Counted from the first letter of the stretch, positions 1 through 8,669 are shown. The stretch: DNA of 64,000 nucleotides from an uncultured Atopobiaceae bacterium (GCA_944322145.1 CALUNW010000006.1:124001-188000); one strand, 5' to 3'. The notes: generated from the letters alone by a model not told the origin. Program-made: numbers and translations.

Positions 1-904
1 TGAGCTGGTGACGGCGCGCGATCTCAACGATCTGCTCGAGCACCTCGCGCGGGTAGACCGCGCCCGTGGGGTTGTTGGGGTTGATGATGACGATGGCCTT
101 GGTGTTGCTCGTGACCTTGGACTCCATGTCAGCGAGGTCGGGCGTCCACTCGGCCTGCTCGTCGCAGAGGTAGTGGACGGGGGTGCCGCCCGCGAGCGTG
201 GCGCACGCGGTCCAGAGCGGGTAGTCGGGGCTCGGGATGAGAATCTCGTCGCCGGTGTCGAGCAGTGCGTTCATGCAGAGCTGGATGAGCTCGGAGACGC
301 CATTGCCCGTGTAGATGCCGTCCATGCTCGCGTTGGGCAGATGCTTGATCTGCGCGTACTGCATGATGGCCTTGCGCGCGGAGAAGAGGCCGCGGGAGTC
401 CGAGTAGCCCTCGCAGTCGGGCAGCTGCTGGCGCATGTCATGCACGACCTCGTCGGGCGTGCGGAAGCCGAAGGGCGCGGGGTTGCCGATGTTGAGCTTG
501 AGGATGCGCAGGCCTTCGTCCTCCATGCGGGCCGCCTCGTCGGCCACGGGACCGCGGACGTCATAGAGGACGTTGTCGAGCTTGTTGGACTTCTTGAACT
601 CACGCATGGTCGTGCTCCTTTTCGTGGACGTGCTGGCAGAGGGAGTCGTGGGGGCGGTCTCAGGCCGCGCGGCAGCTCGCGCGCCGTCCCCCGTGGCAAG
701 CCACGCCTCCGGGACGCCCAGGATGTCCGCAAGCAGGCGCAGCGTCGCCGCGCGCGGGACGACCTTGCCGCTCACATATTGGCTGACCTGGCTCTTTCCG
801 AGCTTCTCGCCGCGCTGTGCCGCGGCGTGGATGAGGTCCGCCTGCTTGAGGCTCTTCTCGCCCATCGCCCGCCGAAGGCGGTCCGCAAAGGTCTCCTGGG
901 TCAT
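1..904 (-). CDS. XRE-type HTH domain fused to AlaA-like PLP aminotransferase (C-terminus off the window)
   Basis: One open frame runs from ATG at 904 off the left edge (301 codons visible, no stop). Residues 1-65 form an XRE/HTH_3 DNA-binding domain (MTQETFADRLRRAMGEKSL then KSQVSQYVSGKVVPRAATLR). Residues 75-99 are a low-complexity A/P/S/T linker. From Met100 (607) the sequence is an alanine-aminotransferase (AlaA-type, fold-type I PLP enzyme) start, MREFKKSNKLDNVLYDVRGP, followed by the conserved NPNNPTG motif. The catalytic lysine would lie beyond the edge. Both starts have ribosome sites: AGGAGA before 904 and AAAAGGAG before 607, so a free aminotransferase may also be made internally. 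AlaA enzymes interconvert alanine/2-oxoglutarate and pyruvate/glutamate. The architecture resembles MocR regulators but with an XRE rather than GntR module. Fusion seen directly; regulatory role inferred. Confidence 0.85.
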   Translation of the reverse strand, partial: MTQETFADRLRRAMGEKSLKQADLIHAAAQRGEKLGKSQVSQYVSGKVVPRAATLRLLADILGVPEAWLATGDGARAAARPETAPTTPSASTSTKRSTTMREFKKSNKLDNVLYDVRGPVADEAARMEDEGLRILKLNIGNPAPFGFRTPDEVVHDMRQQLPDCEGYSDSRGLFSARKAIMQYAQIKHLPNASMDGIYTGNGVSELIQLCMNALLDTGDEILIPSPDYPLWTACATLAGGTPVHYLCDEQAEWTPDLADMESKVTSNTKAIVIINPNNPTGAVYPREVLEQIVEIARRHQL

Positions 905-917
905 CCGGTCTCCTGTG

Positions 918-995
918 GTTCAATTCTGGCAACAAAATTGAACTTCTCTCGCAACAAGTTCAATGTCGACACTCTAACACAGATTCAAATTGAAC
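918..995 (-). promoter_or_regulatory. Paired GTTCAATT/AATTGAAC operator-like inverted repeats upstream of the HTH-aminotransferase
   Basis: GTTCAATT at 918-925 pairs with AATTGAAC at 936-943 (8-bp arms, 10-nt spacer). A second pair, GTTCAAT at 958-964 with ATTGAAC at 989-995, follows. They lie just upstream of the ATG at 904 and are AT-rich in a GC-rich region. This is the expected position for autoregulation by the XRE domain encoded next to it. The second pair overlaps the last codons of the neighbouring methyltransferase. Confidence 0.55.
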
Positions 996-1772
996 TTTCC
1001 GAGAATAGACATCCTGGTTTTTATTCTCACGGCACGCATGCGCAGGCGCGTGTAGTCAACGAACCAGGTCCCGTCCCGCAGCATCGTGGGTCGAAGCTCC
1101 GCCACCGCCTCCGAGACGATCCCCTCTGCCTCTGCGGAATCCATCCCGTCAAAGGGGCGCCTCACGAACATGCGGATCCAGTTTGCCATGCCGTCGGGCC
1201 CGACCTGAGCCGTCGGACGGTCAAAGAGCGTCGCGTAGGTCACGCGCATGCCCGCCGCCTCGACGAGCGGCGCGTACTCCCCCACCGTGGGAAAGAAGAA
1301 GGGCACCTCGTAGGCCAGGCCTCGACGCGAGAACGCATTGGCAAGCGCCTCGTGAACCCGCGCGCCGCAGGCGTGACCGCCCATCTCTAAGACGAACTCC
1401 CCGCCGGGCGCGAGCGCGCGGGCGACGCACGAAAGCGCGCGGCTGGTCCGCCCGGTCGATCCAGTGGAGCACGGCGTTGGAGAAGACCACGTCGACGGGC
1501 TTGGCAAGCTCGAAGCACGTCGCGTCGCCCTCGATGAAGCACAGGTCCGGGTGTTCCCGCCGGGCCACGTCCAGCATCTCCGGCGAGGCGTCCATGCCAA
1601 CGACGTCCAGCCCGCGCTCCGCAAGCTCCGCCGTGAGCACACCGCTTCCGCAGCCCAGGCCCAGACACCGCGCGCCCGGCCGCGCACCGACGAGGTCGAC
1701 GACCGCTCCACCGTACGCCGGCACGAACGAGAAGTTCCTCCGGTAGCCCTCCGCATCCCAGCTGATGTTCAT
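974..1772 (-). pseudogene. Class I SAM-dependent methyltransferase, frameshifted
   Basis: The 5' half reads MNISWDAEGYRRNFSFVPAY from ATG 1772 (RBS GGGGGAGAAG), with motif I LGLGCGSG and VVGMDASPEMLDVA, typical of trans-aconitate/ubiE-like methyltransferases. It continues to HWIDRADQ near 1445. The expected continuation (RALSCVARALAPGGEFVLEM, then a Tam-like C-terminus to the TAG at 974) lies in a different frame. Removing one base around 1435-1445 restores a ~265-residue protein. The two halves are otherwise well preserved, so this is a recent frameshift or a sequencing error. The last residues (GKFNLNLC) are encoded by the operator-like repeats of the next gene. Confidence 0.7.
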
Positions 1773-1818
1773 CTTCTCCCCCGCTCTTATCGGTCTCATC
1801 CTCTACTATGAGTCAAAG

Positions 1819-1851
1819 TGATTCAAAAGGGGTCTGACCCCTTTTGAATCA
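1819..1851. repeat. 33-bp palindrome, family A
   Basis: Perfect palindromic arms TGATTCAAAAGGGG / CCCCTTTTGAATCA around a 5-nt centre (TCTGA). It lies between the divergent methyltransferase (start 1772) and nth (start 1877), so this copy is in a promoter region rather than at a gene end. Confidence 0.95.
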
Positions 1852-1876
1852 TAGGAGCGTTGCCGAGGGGAACCTG

Positions 1877-2539
1877 ATGCCCAGAGAGACCAAGCAGGCA
1901 AAGATCGACCGCGCCGTCGAGGTGTGCAGGCGTCTTGACGAGAAGTACGGTCCGGTCGAGTGCTTTCTCGACCATGCGAGCCCCTTCCGGCTGACCATTG
2001 CCGTGCTGCTCTCCGCCCAGACGACAGATGCCCAGGTCAACAAGGTGACGCCGGCGCTCTTTGAGCGCTTCCCCACACCCGAGGCCATGGCCGCGGCATC
2101 GCCCGCCGAAGTCGCCGAGTACATCCATAGCCTGGGCTTCTACAAGTCGAAGGCGCGCCACTGCGTCGAGTGCGCGCAGATGATAGTCTCCGAGTTTGGC
2201 GGCGAGGTTCCGCACACGATGGAGGAGCTCACGCGCCTTCCCGGCGTGGGGCGCAAGACCGCCAACATCGTGATGAACGTGGGCTTTGGCATCATCGAGG
2301 GCATCGCGGTGGACACGCACGTCAACCGCATTGCGCACCGGCTGGCGCTCTCGCCCAAGACGCACGAGAAGGAGCCTCTCAAGACCGAGCAGGACCTGCT
2401 CAAGCTGCTGCCGCGCGAGCTCTGGGGGCCCGTCAACCACCAGTGGATCAAGCACGGGCGCGACACGTGCTCGGCGCGCTCCCCCAAGTGCGACGGCTGC
2501 GTCCTCGAGGACATCTGCCCGAGCGCCCACCGCTGCTAG
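1877..2539 (+). CDS. nth: Endonuclease III (DNA glycosylase/AP lyase)
   Basis: A 220-residue base-excision-repair enzyme removing oxidised pyrimidines and nicking at abasic sites. It has the HhH motif LPGVGRKTANIV (about residues 120-131, including the catalytic Lys), the catalytic Asp in AVDTHVNR (about 145), and a C-terminal [4Fe-4S] cluster motif C-x6-C-x2-C-x5-C (about residues 198-214). The length is normal. The start ATG at 1877 has GAGGGG upstream; the longer open frame begins inside the preceding palindrome and is not credible. The stop at 2537-2539 abuts the 51-bp-arm hairpin that follows. Confidence 0.97.
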   Translation: MPRETKQAKIDRAVEVCRRLDEKYGPVECFLDHASPFRLTIAVLLSAQTTDAQVNKVTPALFERFPTPEAMAAASPAEVAEYIHSLGFYKSKARHCVECAQMIVSEFGGEVPHTMEELTRLPGVGRKTANIVMNVGFGIIEGIAVDTHVNRIAHRLALSPKTHEKEPLKTEQDLLKLLPRELWGPVNHQWIKHGRDTCSARSPKCDGCVLEDICPSAHRC

Positions 2540-2646
2540 GGCCTTCAAAAGGGGACGGGTACAGAACCGCAGGTAAAACCTGTCAAAAGTTACTCACTTT
2601 TGACAGGTTTTACCTGCGGTTCTGTACCCGTCCCCTTTTGAAGGCC
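2540..2646. repeat. 107-bp nested palindrome with perfect 51-bp arms between convergent genes
   Basis: Arms 2540-2590 and 2596-2646 are perfect reverse complements with a 5-nt loop (TACTC). The outer part carries TTCAAAAGGGGAC, the same end as family A palindromes, with a longer unique palindrome nested inside. It starts directly after the nth stop and ends 3 nt from the stop of the convergent UvrA-like gene, so a bidirectional terminator role is likely. Confidence 0.95.
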
Positions 2647-2649
2647 GAT

Positions 2650-5142
2650 TTAAAGATAGCGGCCCGTGATGCTCTGCTCGCATGCCGCGACCTGCTCGGG
2701 CGTACCCGCGCACACGATGCGGCCGCCCGCGTCGCCCCCGCCGGGCCCCATGTCGATGACCCAGTCGGCCGCGGCGATCATGTCCAGGTCGTGCTCGATC
2801 ACCACGACCGTGGCGCCGTTGTCGATGAGGCGCTGCAGCACGCCGAGCAGCACCTCCACGTCGAGGGGATGCAGGCCGATCGTGGGCTCGTCAAACACGA
2901 AGAGCGCGTCGGCCTGGTTGCGCGTGAGCTCGCTCGCGAGCTTGAGACGCTGGGCCTCGCCTCCCGAGAGCGCCGGCGTGGCCTCGCCCAGCGTGAGATA
3001 GCCGAGACCCAAGTCGTGCAGGACCTCCAGCTTCCCCTTTGCCGAGCGCAGGCTCGTCTCCGCAAGGACCTCGCGCGCCTGGTCGACGGTATAGGACAGC
3101 AGCTCGGGCAGGCTCACGTCTCCGGCGAGCCGCACCTCCCACGCCGCGCGCCCGTACCGCGAGCCGCCGCAGTCCGGGCACGGTATGTCAACGTCGGGAA
3201 GAAACTGCACGTCGAGGGAGATCTGCCCCGTGCCGTCGCACGTGGGGCAGCGCAGTGACCCGGTGTTGTAGGAGAAGGCGCCCGCCTTGAGGCCGCGCTC
3301 GCGCGCCTCCGGGAGCTTGGCGTAGGCGCGGCGCAGGTCGTCGAGGACGCCGGAGTAGGTGGCCACCGTCGAGCGCACGTTGGCGCCGATGGGCGTCGCG
3401 TCGATGAGGTTCGCGCGACGCAGCCCCGCAGCATCGACGGAGCGCACGTGCGCCGGCAGCGCCTCGCCCGCGATGGCGGCGCGCAGGGCGGGCACCAGGC
3501 TCTCCAGGACGAGCGTCGTCTTCCCCGAGCCGGACACGCCCGTCACCGCGGTGAGCCTCCCGCGCGGAATCTCCGCCGAGAGCGGTCGCACGGTATGGAT
3601 GGCGCCGGTCTCAATCCGCAGCGCACCGGCCGAGAAGACCTCGCTTTCCGCCGTCCGCTCGCGAGCGCGTACGCGCCGGGCGCCGGAGAGGAAGGGGCCA
3701 ATTCTCGACTCCGGGTTCTTCTCGACCTCCGCGACGCTGCCCTGGGCAATAACGCGCCCGCCCGCGGCGCCCGATCCGGGGCCAATCTCGATCAGGTGGT
3801 CCGCATGACGCAGCACGCGCACGTCATGGTCCACCAGCACGACGGAGTTGCCGTCGGACAGCAGGTCGTCCACGACGCCGAGCAGCCCCTCCACGTTGGA
3901 GGGATGAAGTCCGATCGACGGCTCGTCCAGCACGTAGAGCACGCCCGTCGTCCGGTTGCGCACGGCGCGGGCGAGCTGGACGCGCTGGCGCTCGCCGGTG
4001 GAGAGCGTCGAGCTCGCGCGGTCAAGCGAGAGGTACCCCAGGCCCAGCTGCTGGAGGCGGCAGATGGGCTCGTCGGTCTCCGCGCAGATCGTGCGGGCCA
4101 TCTCGCGCAGCTCGTCCGGCACGAGGCCGGGCACCCGAGGAACCCACGCGGCAAGCTCGTCGAGCGTCATCGCCGTGGCGTCCGCGAGGCTCATGCCGTC
4201 GATCTCGGGTGCGCGCGCGGCAGCCGAGAGGCGCGTGCCGCCGCAGTCCGGGCACACGTCCTCGCGGAGGAACCGGGAGACGCGCGCGAGGCCCTTCTCG
4301 TCCTTGGCCTTGGAGAGGGCGTTCTCAACCGTGTAGACCGCATTGAAGTAGGTGAAGTCCAGCTCGGCGAAGCCCTCGCCATTCTTGGGCTGGTAGAGGA
4401 TGTGCTTCTTGACGGCAGGGCCGTGGAAGACGATGTCGCGCTCCTCGGGCGTGAGCTCGCGGAACGGCACGTTGGTGCGCACGCCCATCGCGCCGCAGAC
4501 CTGCTTCATGAGGTCCCACATGAGCGAGCCCCAGGGCAGGACCGCGCCGTCGTCGATGGAGATGCTCTCGTCGGGCACGAGCGACGCCTCGTCAACGGTG
4601 CGGACGACGCCCGTTCCACCGCAGGTGGCACAGGCACCGCCGCTATTGAAGGCGAGGTCCTCCGCGCCGGGCCCCATGAACTCGACGCCGCAGACCGGGC
4701 AGCGCGTCGCGCGGCCGAGCGCCACGTCCATGCTCGGCGGCACGCGGTGCCCGTTGGGGCACACGTGACTGCCGAGGCGCGAGAAAAGAAGCCGCAGGTA
4801 GTTGAGGAGCTCCGTCGACGTGCCGAAGGTGGAGTGAACGCCGGGCACCGCCGGGCGCTGCCGCAGGGCGAGCGCCGCCGGAACGTGCAGCACCTCGTCG
4901 ACGGTGGCGCGCCCCGTCTGCGCGATGCGACGGCGCGTGTAGGTGGAGAGGGCGTCGAGGTAGCGCCGCGACCCCTCCGCGTAGAGCGTGCCCAGCGCGA
5001 GCGAGCTCTTTCCCGAGCCGGAGACGCCGGCGATCCCCACGAGCTCGTTCAGGGGGATGTCGACGTCGATGCTCTTGAGGTTGTGGACGCGGGCGCCCCG
5101 AACCTCGATGTGGTCCGGGGCGGCCTCGGCGCGCGCGGTCAT
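2650..5142 (-). CDS. UvrA-like excinuclease ABC ATPase (UvrA2 type)
   Basis: An 830-residue protein with two ABC ATPase modules. Walker A motifs are GVSGSGKSS (about 39-47) and GVSGSGKTT (about 533-541). Signatures are [14 protein letters not shown] and [15 protein letters not shown], and CxxC zinc-finger pairs are present (CPVCG, CATCGG, CPDCGG, CPTCDG). True UvrA is about 940 residues; this shorter form matches UvrA paralogs (UvrA2/DrrC-like) associated with DNA-adduct or drug tolerance. Its exact substrate cannot be told from sequence. ATG 5142 lies 2 nt from the stop of the upstream deformylase-like gene, so the two are co-transcribed. Confidence 0.9.
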   Translation of the reverse strand: MTARAEAAPDHIEVRGARVHNLKSIDVDIPLNELVGIAGVSGSGKSSLALGTLYAEGSRRYLDALSTYTRRRIAQTGRATVDEVLHVPAALALRQRPAVPGVHSTFGTSTELLNYLRLLFSRLGSHVCPNGHRVPPSMDVALGRATRCPVCGVEFMGPGAEDLAFNSGGACATCGGTGVVRTVDEASLVPDESISIDDGAVLPWGSLMWDLMKQVCGAMGVRTNVPFRELTPEERDIVFHGPAVKKHILYQPKNGEGFAELDFTYFNAVYTVENALSKAKDEKGLARVSRFLREDVCPDCGGTRLSAAARAPEIDGMSLADATAMTLDELAAWVPRVPGLVPDELREMARTICAETDEPICRLQQLGLGYLSLDRASSTLSTGERQRVQLARAVRNRTTGVLYVLDEPSIGLHPSNVEGLLGVVDDLLSDGNSVVLVDHDVRVLRHADHLIEIGPGSGAAGGRVIAQGSVAEVEKNPESRIGPFLSGARRVRARERTAESEVFSAGALRIETGAIHTVRPLSAEIPRGRLTAVTGVSGSGKTTLVLESLVPALRAAIAGEALPAHVRSVDAAGLRRANLIDATPIGANVRSTVATYSGVLDDLRRAYAKLPEARERGLKAGAFSYNTGSLRCPTCDGTGQISLDVQFLPDVDIPCPDCGGSRYGRAAWEVRLAGDVSLPELLSYTVDQAREVLAETSLRSAKGKLEVLHDLGLGYLTLGEATPALSGGEAQRLKLASELTRNQADALFVFDEPTIGLHPLDVEVLLGVLQRLIDNGATVVVIEHDLDMIAAADWVIDMGPGGGDAGGRIVCAGTPEQVAACEQSITGRYL

Positions 5143-5143
5143 G

Positions 5144-5563
5144 CTAGACCAGCTTGCCCTTGCAGTGGTCGACCATGTGCTGAATCATCTGGGCGGTCCA
5201 GCCGACGTAGTCGCGGCGACGGGCCTTGAGCTGACCGTCCACGAGCTCGTCGAAGGACACCTTGACCTTGGCGAAGCGCGTGACCTTGGTGACCTCCTCG
5301 TGCGTGAGGCAGTTCTCCTCGACCTTGGCCCCGCCCAGGCCCATGAGGACCTTGGGGTTGTACATGACGTGGACCTCGTCCTTGTCGTCCTGGAAGGCGA
5401 TGATGGCCTTGGTCACGCCGATCTGGTTGGCGGCGAGGCAGACTGCGTCATCGATGGCGGCGAGCGTGTCGACGAGGTCCTGCGCGACCGGGGCGTCCTC
5501 GGCGGTCGCGGGCTCGCACGGAGTGGAGAGGATGGCGTCGTCGTGCACCAGGTCCTTGATCAT
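5144..5563 (-). CDS. Peptide deformylase-like protein lacking the catalytic Glu
   Basis: 139 residues in the short PDF subfamily seen in Clostridia and Coriobacteria. Motif 1 is LAANQIG (43-49). Motif 2 is ENCLT (83-87) where EGCLS is usual. Motif 3 is H129-M-V-D-H133 where HExDH is usual. The metal ligands Cys85, His129 and His133 are present, but the catalytic Glu at position 130 is Met. Classical PDF removes the N-formyl group from nascent proteins; this copy may be inactive or repurposed, and another def gene is expected elsewhere. Start ATG 5563 has the upstream purine run AAAGGACCC. Co-transcribed with the UvrA-like gene 2 nt downstream. Confidence 0.85.
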   Translation of the reverse strand: MIKDLVHDDAILSTPCEPATAEDAPVAQDLVDTLAAIDDAVCLAANQIGVTKAIIAFQDDKDEVHVMYNPKVLMGLGGAKVEENCLTHEEVTKVTRFAKVKVSFDELVDGQLKARRRDYVGWTAQMIQHMVDHCKGKLV

Positions 5564-5638
5564 GAGGGTCCTTTCGAATTGCGGTATGCTGCACACGCAA
5601 TTATAGCGGGCCGACACCGCCGGCGAGGGGGGACGGAC

Positions 5639-6214
5639 ATGTTCAACGTCGTGCTCGTGGCGCCGGAGATTCCGGCCAACACGGGAAACATAGGGCGCAC
5701 CTGTGTGGTCACGGGATCGCGCCTGCACCTCGTGGGCCCGCTCGGGTTCTCGCTGGACGAGAAGAGCCTGCGTCGCGCGGGCCTCGGCTACTGGGAGAGC
5801 CTCGACGTCACGGTGCATGAGAGCTGGGAGGCGTTTCTCACGACCGCGGGGACGGACGCGCGCCTTCACCTGCTCACCAAGAAGGCCCGGCGCACCTACG
5901 TCGAGGCCAGCTACAAGGACGGCGACTACCTCGTCTTTGGCTGCGAGAGCGTGGGGCTGCCCGAGGACCTTCTCGCCGCTCATGCGGATTGCTGCGAGCG
6001 CATCCCCATGCTGCCTGACACCGCCTCGCTCGACAACGCGTCAAGCTGGGGCTCCGACGAGAAGAACGACCACGCCGCACTTCTCGCCCAGGACGTCTGC
6101 GGCAACTTCGTGAACCCGGAGGACTACCGCATCAGCGCGCTCAACCTCTCCAACGCCGCGGCCATCGCGCTCTACGAGGCCCTGCGGCAGACGGGGTTCG
6201 CCGGCATGGAGTGA
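5639..6214 (+). CDS. trmL: tRNA (cytidine/uridine(34)-2'-O)-methyltransferase TrmL
   Basis: 191-residue SPOUT-class methyltransferase that 2'-O-methylates the wobble nucleotide of tRNA-Leu. It starts [22 protein letters not shown], the family signature, with the knot region [13 protein letters not shown] and a C-terminal [24 protein letters not shown] 5639 follows a purine-rich GCGAGGGGGGAC ribosome site. Divergent from the deformylase-like gene. Length slightly above the ~155-residue E. coli protein, mainly through loop insertions. Confidence 0.95.
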   Translation: MFNVVLVAPEIPANTGNIGRTCVVTGSRLHLVGPLGFSLDEKSLRRAGLGYWESLDVTVHESWEAFLTTAGTDARLHLLTKKARRTYVEASYKDGDYLVFGCESVGLPEDLLAAHADCCERIPMLPDTASLDNASSWGSDEKNDHAALLAQDVCGNFVNPEDYRISALNLSNAAAIALYEALRQTGFAGME

Positions 6215-6309
6215 GCCGAGGCCCCGTCGAAGAGGCGCGCGGCAAGGTCGGCGGCTCCGACCTGCGTCACCAGATAAAACGTCACTTGAGCCCCGGCATC
6301 CCGTTCCCG

Positions 6310-7440
6310 TCACCCTCCGTAGCGAGCCAGTATCTCTCCGCGACGCTCGGCAAGGAACTCCCCCATGAACGGGATTGAAAACGTGACGTACCCCGGGGCA
6401 GTCTGCTCGATGATCTGCCGGGCGATGAGCTGGCGGCGATAGGGGCTGAGGTAGCCTGTGCTTTTTCCCAGACGCGCAGCAATGTCAGACGTCGACACCA
6501 CCCTAGCGGGAGCCTCGCTCATGGCAAGCGCAAACTCCACCGCCGTCCTGGGCAGGCCGGCGATTGCCGTTTCCGGCACCGCCTCCTTGAACTCCTCCAT
6601 CGCCTCCCCAATGCCCTTCTCGGCATCTACAGAAGAAATCACGATGCCGCCATCGCTCCTCTCGCGGCACCTCAGCCAGGCGGCGCGCCAGATATGATAT
6701 CCCACCAGCTGGATTAGATAGGCATATCCCGCCGTCGCTGACGCCGCCCTCTCGAGGGCCGCATCCTCGATGGAGAAGCCGGATTCCTCGACGGCCGTTC
6801 GAAGCGAGTCGCTCACCTCATCAATGGGGATGGCGTCGAGCTCCTCTGGCTTCGCCCTGCGCAGGAACGTCATGGCCTTGCCGTTCAGAAGATCGAGGAC
6901 CCCCGTCGTGATGCCCGCGAACACGAGGGCTATGTTTTGGTCCTCTCTAATCAGGAACTGAACTGCCGTCGCAATCTCCAGCACGTCGTTGCGCGATGCA
7001 TCCTGGACCTCGTCCATCGTCACAAGAAGCCCCTTACCGCGCGACGTCATCTCCCGTGCCTTGCGCTCAAATACCGTCTCGAAATCCTCGGAGTCCGATG
7101 TCGCGCGACTTGCCTCGACGGTGACGGACCCCACGCCCACCTTAATCGTGTTGGGTTCAAGTGCCGCAACCTTCAGCAGCTTCTTTCTGATTGACTCGAG
7201 AAGATCGCCCGACGCCGACACGTTGACGACAAGCCAGCCTTGCTCGCCCGCAATCGAGGCCAACTCCGAGAGAAGCACGGTCTTTCCGGAGCCTCGAGGA
7301 CCCGTGATGCGCATCAGCCGTCCCGGAGCTCCCTCGCCATTCTCGAGCCCCTCGATAAAGTCGTTGATGACCTTGTCTCTACCGACCAGCACCGGCGGCA
7401 TCTTGCCTGCCGTCGGCTTGAAGGGATTGCGATACTTCAT
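6310..7440 (-). CDS. AAA-family ATPase with winged-helix C-terminus (archaeal-ATPase-like)
   Basis: 376 residues. Walker A GPRGSGKT (47-54), Walker B LLVTMDEVQD (about 138-147) and a sensor-like LVFAGITTGV. The C-terminal part (AARLGKSTGYLSPYRRQLIARQIIEQ) looks like a winged helix, as in Orc1/Cdc6-like or archaeal-type P-loop ATPases common in accessory regions of gut actinobacteria. Substrate unknown. Its codon use is visibly less GC-biased than its neighbours, and it sits beside a tandem repeat and a truncated gene, suggesting acquisition by transfer. No partner gene is evident. Confidence 0.75.
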   Translation of the reverse strand: MKYRNPFKPTAGKMPPVLVGRDKVINDFIEGLENGEGAPGRLMRITGPRGSGKTVLLSELASIAGEQGWLVVNVSASGDLLESIRKKLLKVAALEPNTIKVGVGSVTVEASRATSDSEDFETVFERKAREMTSRGKGLLVTMDEVQDASRNDVLEIATAVQFLIREDQNIALVFAGITTGVLDLLNGKAMTFLRRAKPEELDAIPIDEVSDSLRTAVEESGFSIEDAALERAASATAGYAYLIQLVGYHIWRAAWLRCRERSDGGIVISSVDAEKGIGEAMEEFKEAVPETAIAGLPRTAVEFALAMSEAPARVVSTSDIAARLGKSTGYLSPYRRQLIARQIIEQTAPGYVTFSIPFMGEFLAERRGEILARYGG

Positions 7441-7480
7441 CCTGCCGTCCTTCCTCTAGAAACGCCTCCTATCATCCCTT

Positions 7481-7524
7481 CGCATAAGACGCATAAGACG
7501 CATAAGACGCATAAGACGCATAAG
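7481..7524. repeat. 9-bp tandem repeat CGCATAAGA, about 4.9 copies
   Basis: CGCATAAGA is repeated head to tail from 7481. It starts 40 nt upstream of the ATPase start codon at 7440 and lies just before the truncated GNAT remnant. The period is 9, with four identical full copies plus a partial fifth. Copy number is likely to vary between strains. Confidence 0.95.
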
Positions 7525-7548
7525 CACGGAGAGGAGCTTCTTGGATAG

Positions 7549-7986
7549 TTTCTCTCCGAGACGGAGATCGCCGAGATCAAGCCGTTCGTCCCGCAGGCGC
7601 TCGCAGGCGTGGAGACGCTCGCCGTGGCCGAGAGAGGCGACGCGCCCGTGGGCTTCATGGGCGTGGAGGGCGGCCGTCTGGAGATGCTCTTCCTCGACCC
7701 GGGGGCACGCGGCCAGGGCCTCGGCCGACAGCTCCTCGAGCACGGCATCGAGCACCTCGGCGTGGGCGAGCTCACCGTCAACGAGCAGAACCCGCAGGCC
7801 GTGGGCTTCTATGAGCACCTGGGCTTCTCGACCTACCGTCGCACCGAGCTCGACGAGGAGGGTCGCCCCTACCCGCTGCTCTACATGCGCCTGTTAATTG
7901 GGGATAGTCCCCAATTAACATGGCCGAGGAACGCGTCGAGCGCGGCGAGGCCGGAGGACAGGCGCTCGGCGACATGCTGCATGTGA
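7549..7986 (+). pseudogene. 5'-truncated GNAT N-acetyltransferase (YjaB-like)
   Basis: The frame is open from just after a TAG at 7546 and reads FLSETEIAEIKPFVPQALAG, then the GNAT core GGRLEMLFLDPGARGQGLGRQLL (acetyl-CoA-binding R/QxxGxG/A loop) and the C-terminal VNEQNPQAVGFYEHLGF. Members of this family normally begin about 25-30 residues earlier; that part is absent, and sequence upstream becomes the 9-bp tandem repeat. A GTG at 7609 could start a still shorter product. The natural end near MRL (about 7893) runs into a palindrome and reads on for 31 codons. Probably non-functional. Confidence 0.7.
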
Positions 7987-8498
7987 TTGCCGGGGCCGAG
8001 CGTCACGTCCACCGTGCAGCCGCGCTCGCTCAGGATGTCCGCGCAGGCGGCGAGGTCCTCCTCGACGTGACGAAACGGCAGGCCCGCGCGCTTCTCCTTC
8101 TTCCCCACCGAGAAGTACGCGTAGCGCCCGGAGCCCTCCGGCGCGTTCGCGCGCAACCAGTCGATCCAGCCCTCGTACCAGACCGAGCCCGAGAGGCACG
8201 CGCACGCCGAGAGGCGCGGCTCGCGCGCGAACGCGTAGAGCGCGAAGAGCCCGCCGAGCGAGTAGCCGCAGATGGCGTGGGGTCCGGGCACCCGGTCGAG
8301 CAGCTCGGCGAGCGAGGCGAGCGTCTCGTCCGCGCGACCGCCGAAGTCCTTCTCGCCCGGGCGCAGCGCTGGAGCGGGCCACGGCGTGAGCGCATCGCCC
8401 CAGTCCCCCACGGGCACGCGCGTCACGTGCGAGCGCAGGCCGGCCGTCACCTCAGCCACAGGTAGCGGGTGCTCAGGCGAATCGATGACGTAGATCAC
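7881..8498 (-). CDS. Alpha/beta-hydrolase, esterase-like
   Basis: 205 residues from GTG 8498 (strong RBS AAGGAG 6 nt away). The nucleophile elbow is GYSLGG (Ser80), with a C-terminal His in GPGNHMQHV (about 172-175). This resembles the esterase D / IroE-like family of predicted hydrolases (IPR000801 type). The long open frame upstream is non-coding. The last ~13 residues (HVNWGLSPINRRM) are encoded by a 29-bp palindrome and overlap the convergent GNAT remnant, so the original C-terminus was probably lost when the palindrome arrived. Substrate unknown. Confidence 0.8.
   Translation of the reverse strand: MIYVIDSPEHPLPVAEVTAGLRSHVTRVPVGDWGDALTPWPAPALRPGEKDFGGRADETLASLAELLDRVPGPHAICGYSLGGLFALYAFAREPRLSACACLSGSVWYEGWIDWLRANAPEGSGRYAYFSVGKKEKRAGLPFRHVEEDLAACADILSERGCTVDVTLGPGNHMQHVAERLSSGLAALDAFLGHVNWGLSPINRRM
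7892..7920. repeat. 29-bp palindrome, family C
   Basis: Arms TGTTAATTGGGGA / TCCCCAATTAACA. It sits in the overlap of two convergent reading frames and is translated in both. Confidence 0.95.
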
Positions 8499-8573
8499 GC
8501 GCGGCTCCTTCTCCCAAGGGTGCTCGAGCCCATTTTGACAGAGACCCTTTCGGTCCTTTCCCCAAATTTCCCC

Positions 8574-8620
8574 TTGCACTGTGTATAGGTGTGTATATAC
8601 TGTACTTACCGGGTATACAC
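8574..8620 (+). promoter_or_regulatory. Promoter and GTGTATA operator of the GntR/ABC operon
   Basis: TTGCAC (8574-8579), 16-nt spacer, TATACT (8596-8601). Overlapping are GTGTATA (8581-8587) and its complement TATACAC (8614-8620), plus GTGTATATAC (8591-8600). YtrA-type GntR proteins bind GTxTA-n-TAxAC palindromes over their own promoters, so autorepression by the next gene is inferred. Confidence 0.75.
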
Positions 8621-8669
8621 GGTTGGCTCGTGGGAGACGTCCTGGCGAGCCGGCACGGAAGGACGCGAT

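Noticed and set aside
2650-5142. Canonical uvrA
   Set aside because: Length 830 against about 940 and differing first signature (LSTGERQ) fit a UvrA2-type paralog better.
3448-5229. Long plus-strand open frame opposite the UvrA-like gene
   Set aside because: It is an antisense shadow of a real gene in GC-rich DNA, with no ribosome site and biased composition; the same holds for the large opposite frames across purL, groEL and the TsaB-RimI-TsaD gene.
7481-7524. The 9-bp array as iteron origin
   Set aside because: Too short and there is no replication initiator; the AAA ATPase is not a Rep protein. Simple slippage repeat is enough.
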